Assembly (NCBI GenBank): GCA_910588495.1
Contig: CAJUPU010000024.1
Span: forward strand, 1-46,507
DNA length: 46,507 bases
From: an uncultured Oscillospiraceae bacterium
GTDB lineage: Bacteria > Bacillota > Clostridia > Oscillospirales > Oscillospiraceae
Direction of reading: 5' to 3'
Shown here: one piece after another, positions 41,582 to 46,507 of the stretch
How the letters are laid out: each line of letters opens with the position of its first letter
Numbering within the stretch: the first letter of the stretch is position 1
Notes under the pieces: generated by a model
Told to the model about the DNA's origin: nothing
The model's database searches: none
The model's input: only the letters and a program-made list of their open reading frames with translations
Position numbers and translations under genes: made by a program

Positions 41582-42082
41582 ATGATGGGATATACCGGCC
41601 ACTACAGCTCCCCCCTGGGGGGCATCACCCTGGGCAGCGACGGCCGCGCCCTCACCGGGCTGTGGTTCGACGGCCAGAGATACTTCGGCCTGGGCCTGTC
41701 CCCCCAGGCCCAGGAGCGGGACCTGCCGGTGTTCCGGCAGGCGCGGCGGTGGCTGGACGCCTATTTCAGCGGCCGCGACCCCGGCTTCCTCCCGCCCCTG
41801 GCCCTGGACGGCACCCCTTTCCAAAAATTGGTGTGGGCGGCGCTGGGGCGCGTCCCCTACGGGCACACCGTCACCTATGGCCAGCTGGCCCGGGCGGCGG
41901 GGGCGTCCTCCCCCCGGGCGGTGGGGGGCGCGGTGGGCCGCAACCCCATCTCGCTGATCGTCCCCTGCCACCGGGTGGTGGGGCGGGGCGGCCGCCTGAC
42001 GGGCTACGCGGGCGGGCTGGACCGGAAGGCCCGCCTCCTGGCCCTGGAGGGGGCGGACCTCCAGGGGCCGTCCGCCCCCTGA
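41582..42082 (+). CDS. ogt: Methylated-DNA--protein-cysteine methyltransferase
   Basis: 166 residues. A suicide enzyme that transfers the methyl group of O6-methylguanine to its own Cys129 in the motif IVPCHRV. A ribonuclease-H-like N-terminal domain (about 1-75) and the DNA-binding helix with RAVGGAVGRNPI (Arg finger) are present. The start is one of two adjacent ATGs (41582 or 41585) behind AAAGGG; a further in-frame ATG at 41561 has no ribosome site. It ends at a strong terminator. Confidence 0.94.
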   Translation: MMGYTGHYSSPLGGITLGSDGRALTGLWFDGQRYFGLGLSPQAQERDLPVFRQARRWLDAYFSGRDPGFLPPLALDGTPFQKLVWAALGRVPYGHTVTYGQLARAAGASSPRAVGGAVGRNPISLIVPCHRVVGRGGRLTGYAGGLDRKARLLALEGADLQGPSAP

Positions 42083-42093
42083 CGGCCGGTGGC

Positions 42094-42128
42094 AAAGGAG
42101 CGCTCCCGCCGGGCGGGGGCGCTCCTTT
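42094..42128 (+). terminator. Strong terminator after ogt
   Basis: A long stem (AAAGGAGCGC...GCGCTCCTTT with an inner CCCGCC/GGCGGG) ends in TTT; it lies 12 bases past the stop. Confidence 0.85.
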
Positions 42129-42139
42129 CCCCTGTCCGC

Positions 42140-42168
42140 TTGCAATCCGCGGCATAGTTTGGTATACT
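42140..42168 (+). promoter_or_regulatory. Promoter of the ATP-grasp/PHP/deacetylase operon
   Basis: TTGCAA (42140-42145), a 17-base spacer and TATACT (42163-42168), 33 bases before the first start codon. Confidence 0.8.
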
Positions 42169-42200
42169 GTTTTTTGACTATACACAAAGGGGGGGCGTCC

Positions 42201-43307
42201 ATGGGCACCGTGGTGATCGCAGACGGAAAATACCGCGCCTCCATCGCCGCCGCCCGGGCCCTGGGCCGGGGGGGATGGCAGGTCGCCGCCGTCCAGGCCC
42301 GGGGCGATCAGCGGCTGGAGCCGCCGGTGTTCTCCTCCCGCTTCGTCCGGGAGGGCCGCTGGATCGACGGCTCGGCGAAGGACCCGGACTACCCCGACCG
42401 GCTGTACGCCCTGCTGGAGGGCTACCACAGCCCGGTGCTGTTCTGCGCCGGGGCGGCCACCCTCAGCGTCGTGGCGGCCCAGCGGGAGCGATTCGCCCGG
42501 GTGTGCCATTTCCTCATCGCCCCCCCGGAGGTGCTGGACGCCCTCAACGATAAAGAGGCGGTCCACCGCCGCTGCCTGAAGCTGGGCATACCCGTCCCCC
42601 GCTCGTTCGACGGCCCGCCGGACCACTTCCCCGTGATCGTCAAGCCCCACTGCGGGGAGAAGGCCGGGCTGAAGGCCCGGGACCGCTACGCCGTGGCCCG
42701 GGACCGGAGGGAATTCGACGCGCGATATGCCGCCATGGCCCGGTACGACCCCGCCCCCATCGTCCAGGAGCGGGTGGAGGGGCCGGGGGCCGGGGCCAGC
42801 CTGCTGCTGGACCGGGACAGCCGCCTGATCGCCGCGCTGTGCCACCGGCGGATCCGGGAATACCCCGCCGCCGGGGGGCCGTCCACCTGCTGCGAGAGCT
42901 TTTATGACGAGGGCATGATCCGCCGGGCCTATGAGCTGCTGTCCTCCTTCCGCTTCGTGGGCATGGCCATGGTGGAGTTCAAGGGGGACCGGGTGCTGGA
43001 GGTCAACCCCCGGGTGTGGGGCAGCTTCCCCATGACCGAGCGGGCGGGCAGCCCCTTCGCCCTGCGCTACGCCCGGGCCGCGGCGGGGGAGCGGCTGGAC
43101 TACGTCCCCCGGGACTACGAGACCGGGGTGCGGATGCGCTTCACCCTCAACGACGGCGCGGCCATGCTGGACTACCTGCGCCACGGCAGGCCCGGCCCCT
43201 TCTTCCAGGGGATGGCCGACTGGTTCCGGGCCAGGGAGGCGCTGGGCGCCCGGGACGATCCCGCCCCCCTGCGCCGCTATGTGCGAAATACGCTGCTGAG
43301 AAGGTGA
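42201..43307 (+). CDS. ATP-grasp ligase of unknown substrate
   Basis: 368 residues. A pre-ATP-grasp domain (about 1-110; VVIADGKYRASIAAARALG) is followed by the ATP-grasp core. DKEAVHRRCLKLGIPVPRSF marks its start, FPVIVKPHCGEKAG the phosphate-binding lysine loop, PIVQERVEGPGAG the nucleotide hinge and MVEFKGDRVLEVNPRVWGS the Mg-binding Glu/Asn pair. These enzymes make an acyl-phosphate and join it to an amine. The fold resembles ATP-grasp proteins of polysaccharide and peptide-decoration clusters; the substrate is unknown. GGGGGG precedes the ATG at 42201. The next gene starts three bases after the stop. Confidence 0.92.
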   Translation: MGTVVIADGKYRASIAAARALGRGGWQVAAVQARGDQRLEPPVFSSRFVREGRWIDGSAKDPDYPDRLYALLEGYHSPVLFCAGAATLSVVAAQRERFARVCHFLIAPPEVLDALNDKEAVHRRCLKLGIPVPRSFDGPPDHFPVIVKPHCGEKAGLKARDRYAVARDRREFDARYAAMARYDPAPIVQERVEGPGAGASLLLDRDSRLIAALCHRRIREYPAAGGPSTCCESFYDEGMIRRAYELLSSFRFVGMAMVEFKGDRVLEVNPRVWGSFPMTERAGSPFALRYARAAAGERLDYVPRDYETGVRMRFTLNDGAAMLDYLRHGRPGPFFQGMADWFRAREALGARDDPAPLRRYVRNTLLRR

Positions 43308-43310
43308 ACT

Positions 43311-44030
43311 ATGGAGCTGAAGCTGGATCTGCACGTCCATTCCGCCCGCTCTCCCGACGGGATCATGTCCCTGGATGAGATCGCCGCGCTGGGAAAAGCC
43401 CGGGGCCTGCACGGCGCGGCCGTCTGCGACCACGACCTGGCCCTCACCGGCCCGCCCCGTTTCCAGGACTTCCTCCTCATCCCCGGCATCGAGGTGTCCA
43501 CCCAGTTCGGCCACCTGCTGGGGCTGTTCGTCGCCGGGCCGGTGGAGACCAGGGACTTTTTCGCGGCGGTGGAGCTCATCCACGCCCAGGGGGGGCTGGC
43601 GGTGCTGGCCCACCCCTTCCAGCGCAGCCGGGACGGGGCCCGGCTGGCCCCCGCCGTCCCCCTGCTGGACGGGATCGAGGTGTGGAACAGCCGGGCGGAC
43701 CGGAACATACACGACGCCAACGCCCTGGCCGCCAGCTTCGCCCGGGTGTGCCGCCTGCCCGCCTTCGGGGGGAGCGACGCCCACTGTCCCCAGGAGGTGG
43801 GCGGCGGCTATACCATCGTGGAGGCGGACGAGCTGTCCCTGGAGGCGGTGAAGGCCGCCCTGCGCACGGGGTCGGCCCGGGCGGAGGGCCGCCGGAGCCG
43901 GGCGTGGTACGCCGCCCGCAGCCAGCTCACCAAGCGCCGCAGGGCCGGGGCGCGGCCCTGGAGCTATGTGAAGTGGGCGGCCTTCGCCGCCAAGTGCTGC
44001 GCCCAGGATATCGTTTGGAGGGGAGTCTGA
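43311..44030 (+). CDS. PHP-domain metal-dependent phosphoesterase
   Basis: 239 residues. The four PHP metal motifs are complete: LDLHVHSARSPDG, VCDHDLALTG, IPGIEVST, then VLAHPFQRS and GGSDAHCP. It is related to TrpH/YciV-like 3',5'-nucleotide phosphatases and to histidinol-phosphatase-type enzymes. The C-terminal 45 residues are very basic and aromatic (AWYAARSQLTKRRRAGARPW) and go beyond the usual domain, perhaps for membrane or polymer contact. It starts three bases after the ATP-grasp stop and is followed three bases later by the deacetylase gene, so all three are one operon. The substrate is unknown. Confidence 0.92.
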   Translation: MELKLDLHVHSARSPDGIMSLDEIAALGKARGLHGAAVCDHDLALTGPPRFQDFLLIPGIEVSTQFGHLLGLFVAGPVETRDFFAAVELIHAQGGLAVLAHPFQRSRDGARLAPAVPLLDGIEVWNSRADRNIHDANALAASFARVCRLPAFGGSDAHCPQEVGGGYTIVEADELSLEAVKAALRTGSARAEGRRSRAWYAARSQLTKRRRAGARPWSYVKWAAFAAKCCAQDIVWRGV

Positions 44031-44033
44031 GCC

Positions 44034-45314
44034 ATGTCGCTCATCGTAAAGATCGGAAAAAAGGGGAAGCGGCTGGTGAAAGGGCTGCTCCCCGAGGAAA
44101 AGCGCTATCTGAGCTACGCCCGGCGGATCGAGCGGGTCAAGACAGGCCGGCGGATCTGCGCCATGACCTTCGACGACGGGCCCATGGACCTGCCCGCCGC
44201 CCCGGACCGGTTCGGCGGCCGGTCCCTCACCGACGTGCTGCTGGACACCCTGGCGGAATTTGGGGCCAAGGGCACCTTCGACGTGATCGGAGACACCAGC
44301 GAGAACTACCCGGACACGGCGGGGAAGGTGGGCGGCGCCGCCTGGGGCGGGATCAAGTTCGACCACTACCCCGACATCGGGAAGGATGACCGGGGGGGCG
44401 CGGCCCACTGCGGGCGGCTGATCCGCCGCATCCTGGACGAGGGCCACCAGATCACCAACCACGGCTACCGCCACATCATCTTCGGGAAAAAGCCCTTCGT
44501 CTACGGGGCGCGGGAGCACCTGGGCCGGGTGGACAAGGCGGTGGACGACCTGAACCGGCTGGACCGGCTGCTGCGGGAGGAACACGGCTATGAGATGGCC
44601 ATGACCCGCCCGCCCCACTATGTGGATGTCATGGGGGACGGCTTCACCAGCTACGACGTGTGCGACCGGCTGGGCTACCAGTACCTGGCCGCCTCCTTCG
44701 ACGGGGCGGGCTGGCTCCCCTCCGCCCTGCCCGACCCGGACAGGGCCCTGGAGGCGGAGGTGAACGCCATGGTGGAGCCCATGAGAAGGGCCCTGGAGCA
44801 GGACCCGGACTCCCTCTGCGGCCAGATCGTGTTCCAGAAGGACGGCTATAACATGGCAAAGCGCACCCCGGTGGCCTTCGGGCTGAGAAAGCAGCTGGAG
44901 CTTTTGAAGGAGCACGGCTACCAGGTGGTGACGGTGGCGGAGCTGATGGAGGAGAGCCCCTTCGCCGACCTGGACCGGGGGGACCCCCTGTTCGGCAAGC
45001 TGTGCCGCCTGCAAAGGGACCGGGCGGTGGCCTATTCGGACAACACGGTGCGGCTGGACCAGCCCATGACCTGGGGCGAGCTGGCCATGCTGCTGGCCCC
45101 CAAGAAGGAGGCCATGGGCCGCCGCTGGGCCCAGATCCGGCGGACGGGCAGGCGGGCCCACCCCTATTTCGGGGCGGTGGCCTGGTGCGTGGACCAGGGG
45201 CTGCTCCCCAAGGGAACCAAGCCGGACGGACCGGTCACCGCCCTGCCCGGCGGGCGGTTCTCCCCCGCGGAGGGCTTCGCCCGGCGGGACGTGTACGCCG
45301 CCTATCAGGAGTGA
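44034..45314 (+). CDS. Polysaccharide-deacetylase (NodB-like) protein, enlarged
   Basis: 426 residues, longer than the usual NodB domain. Motif 1 is MTFDDGPMD (catalytic Asp and metal Asp). After an insertion of about 100 residues, motif 2 reads TNHGYRHI (two metal His; the usual Ser/Thr is Gly). RPPHYVDV supplies motif 3. The C-terminal third (about 300-426) is an added region with charged and aromatic segments. There is no signal peptide; the N-terminus is basic and amphipathic (KIGKKGKRLVKGLLPEEK), so export is doubtful and cytoplasmic action on a precursor is possible. It is last in the operon with the ATP-grasp and PHP genes. Confidence 0.9.
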   Translation: MSLIVKIGKKGKRLVKGLLPEEKRYLSYARRIERVKTGRRICAMTFDDGPMDLPAAPDRFGGRSLTDVLLDTLAEFGAKGTFDVIGDTSENYPDTAGKVGGAAWGGIKFDHYPDIGKDDRGGAAHCGRLIRRILDEGHQITNHGYRHIIFGKKPFVYGAREHLGRVDKAVDDLNRLDRLLREEHGYEMAMTRPPHYVDVMGDGFTSYDVCDRLGYQYLAASFDGAGWLPSALPDPDRALEAEVNAMVEPMRRALEQDPDSLCGQIVFQKDGYNMAKRTPVAFGLRKQLELLKEHGYQVVTVAELMEESPFADLDRGDPLFGKLCRLQRDRAVAYSDNTVRLDQPMTWGELAMLLAPKKEAMGRRWAQIRRTGRRAHPYFGAVAWCVDQGLLPKGTKPDGPVTALPGGRFSPAEGFARRDVYAAYQE

Positions 45315-45322
45315 ACGCAAGC

Positions 45323-45354
45323 GGCCCCGGCGGTCTTGACGCCGGGGCCTTTTT
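45323..45354 (+). terminator. Intrinsic terminator of the ATP-grasp operon
   Basis: A perfect 10-bp stem (GGCCCCGGCG/CGCCGGGGCC) with a 7-base loop and TTTTT, eight bases past the stop. Confidence 0.9.
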
Positions 45355-45358
45355 GGGC

Positions 45359-45387
45359 TTGCAAACCGGGCCCGCCTCTGGTATAAT
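45359..45387 (+). promoter_or_regulatory. recD2 promoter
   Basis: TTGCAA (45359-45364), a 17-base spacer and consensus TATAAT (45382-45387) with TGG ahead of it. Confidence 0.85.
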
Positions 45388-45423
45388 CATCTAAAACGTT
45401 TGTTTGGGATCGGAGGGTTCGTC

Positions 45424-46507
45424 ATGGCAGAGGAGACCGCCGGGCTGATGGAGCGCAACCAGGTGGAGGGCACGGTGACCGCCGTGCTGTTCCGCAACGA
45501 GGAGAACGGCTACACGGTGCTCAAGCTGGACTGCGGCGAGCGGGGGGAGATCACGGCGGTGGGCTGTATGCCCGGGGCCGCCCCCGGCGAGGCGCTGGAG
45601 CTGGAGGGCTGCTGGGGCCGCCACCCCAGCTACGGCGAGCAGTTCAAGGCGGAGGTGGTCACCAGGCGCCTGCCCGTGGGGGAGAAGGCCATCCTGGAGT
45701 ACCTGGCCTCCGGCGTGGTGAAAGGGGTCCGCATGGGGCTGGCCCGGCAGATCGTGGACAAGTTCGGGGAGGACGCGCTGGCCGTGATCGAGCACGACCC
45801 GGAAAAGCTGTGCCAGATCCGGGGGGTGTCCCCCAAGCGGGCCAGGGCCATCAGCGAGGACTTCCGCCAGAAGATGGGGATGCGCCGCCTGGCGGAGTTT
45901 TTGTCGGAGCACCGCCTGCCCCTGGCCGCCGCCATGCCCCTTTACAACCGCTTCGGCGACCTGGCGGTGGATGTGGTGCGGGACAACCCCTATCTGCTGG
46001 CCGACCGCTCGCTGGAGATCCCCTTCGCCCAGGTGGACCAGCTGGCCATCGAGCTGGGGGTGGCGGGGGACGATCCCCAGCGGGTGGAGTCCGCCCTCAT
46101 CTTCGAGCTGGACCACAACGCCGACAACGGCCATGTGTTCCTCCCCGAGCAGAAGCTGCTCAGCGCCACCGCCGCCCTGATCGGGGTGGAGGGGGACTGC
46201 CTCACCGAGGGGCTGAACGCCCTGATCGAGCGGGGCGAGGTGGTGAAGGAGGACATCGCCGGGGTGACGGCCTGCTACCCCGCCGGTCTGTACGGGGCAG
46301 AGTGCTATGTGGCCCTGCGGCTGGGGGAGATGTGCCGCACCGAGATCGAGCCCCCGGAGGGGCTGGGGCGGCTGATCGACGCCATCCAGCGGGAACAGGG
46401 CATCCGCTACGCCAAGCAGCAGAGGACGGCGGTGGAGCTGTGTGCCTCCCGTCAGGTGATGCTGCTCACCGGCGGGCCGGGCACCGGCAAGACCACCTCC
46501 CTGCGGG
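45424..46507 (+). CDS. recD2: RecD2-type ATP-dependent DNA helicase (5' part, cut by window edge)
   Basis: 361 full codons are visible and the frame is open at the edge; the family is about 730-750 residues. The N-terminal OB-like region (VEGTVTAVLFRNEENGYTVLKL; about 10-90) is followed by tandem helix-hairpin-helix segments (VVKGVRMGLARQIVDKFGED; then LCQIRGVSPKRARAI) and the start of the SF1B helicase core, Walker A GGPGTGKTTS at about 350-359. RecD2 is a 5'-3' helicase of RecBC-lacking bacteria, with roles in mismatch repair and fork protection. GGAGGG precedes the ATG. Confidence 0.95.
   Translation, partial: MAEETAGLMERNQVEGTVTAVLFRNEENGYTVLKLDCGERGEITAVGCMPGAAPGEALELEGCWGRHPSYGEQFKAEVVTRRLPVGEKAILEYLASGVVKGVRMGLARQIVDKFGEDALAVIEHDPEKLCQIRGVSPKRARAISEDFRQKMGMRRLAEFLSEHRLPLAAAMPLYNRFGDLAVDVVRDNPYLLADRSLEIPFAQVDQLAIELGVAGDDPQRVESALIFELDHNADNGHVFLPEQKLLSATAALIGVEGDCLTEGLNALIERGEVVKEDIAGVTACYPAGLYGAECYVALRLGEMCRTEIEPPEGLGRLIDAIQREQGIRYAKQQRTAVELCASRQVMLLTGGPGTGKTTSLR

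Noticed and set aside
41871..45320. Very long minus-strand open frame opposite ogt and the ATP-grasp operon
   Set aside because: It covers several proven plus-strand genes, has Pro/His/Gly-rich composition and no start signals.

Overview
The window is a chromosomal piece of a high-GC, spore-lineage Bacillota. Most likely it comes from the Oscillospiraceae (Flavonifractor / Pseudoflavonifractor / Lawsonibacter-like). This is inferred from strong AGGAGG-type ribosome binding sites, consensus TTGACA/TATAAT promoters, the murB-rapZ-yvcK-whiA gene order, RqcH, mini-RNase III and RecD2, and the very GC-rich coding sequence. No species-level call is possible from sequence reading alone.

Layout. 1-1440 is the end of an integrated mobile element: a tyrosine recombinase gene of clearly lower GC, two 15-bp direct repeats 21 bp apart, and then an intact tRNA-Ser(CGA) whose 3' end faces the element. 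The recombinase carries His where the Tyr nucleophile is expected. 1655-7954 is a signalling block on the minus strand: a lipoprotein sugar-binding-type receptor, a hybrid histidine kinase with two receiver domains, and a methyl-accepting chemotaxis protein. 8145-17527 is a minus-strand housekeeping run: cardiolipin synthase, dnaE, an unknown membrane protein, whiA, yvcK, rapZ and murB. 17647-22347 holds a Cys-rich conserved unknown, an alpha/beta hydrolase, a CAT-family acyltransferase and a plus-strand operon of two tandemly duplicated membrane proteins plus a PadR regulator. 22418-25461 is thioesterase, rqcH, mrnC and a small unknown. 25465-29024 is a MarR-controlled MacB-like ABC transporter. 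29285-35562 carries a rhomboid protease, an ECF sigma factor with its transmembrane partner, rlmD, queH and an S41 protease with an SLH-like tail. 35675-39316 has a lipase, an EamA exporter, 3-methyladenine glycosylase and a GtrB-type glycosyltransferase. 39484-42082 has a repeat protein ending in four PCCC motifs, a structured intergenic segment, a MATE exporter and O6-methylguanine methyltransferase. 42201-45314 is a three-gene operon of ATP-grasp ligase, PHP phosphoesterase and polysaccharide deacetylase. recD2 runs off the right edge.

Most genes are packed into short operons with GTGA/ATGA overlaps, and many intergenic gaps hold both a terminator hairpin and a promoter with 17-bp spacing. 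The best candidates for undescribed biology are: (i) the ATP-grasp/PHP/deacetylase operon; (ii) the duplicated membrane proteins with 189 bp of perfect identity, driven with a PadR regulator from a promoter carrying a repeated ACAGTAG motif; (iii) the PCCC-repeat protein and the mutually exclusive RNA stems just after it; (iv) the binding protein/hybrid kinase/MCP sensory block; and (v) the recombinase with a replaced nucleophile.
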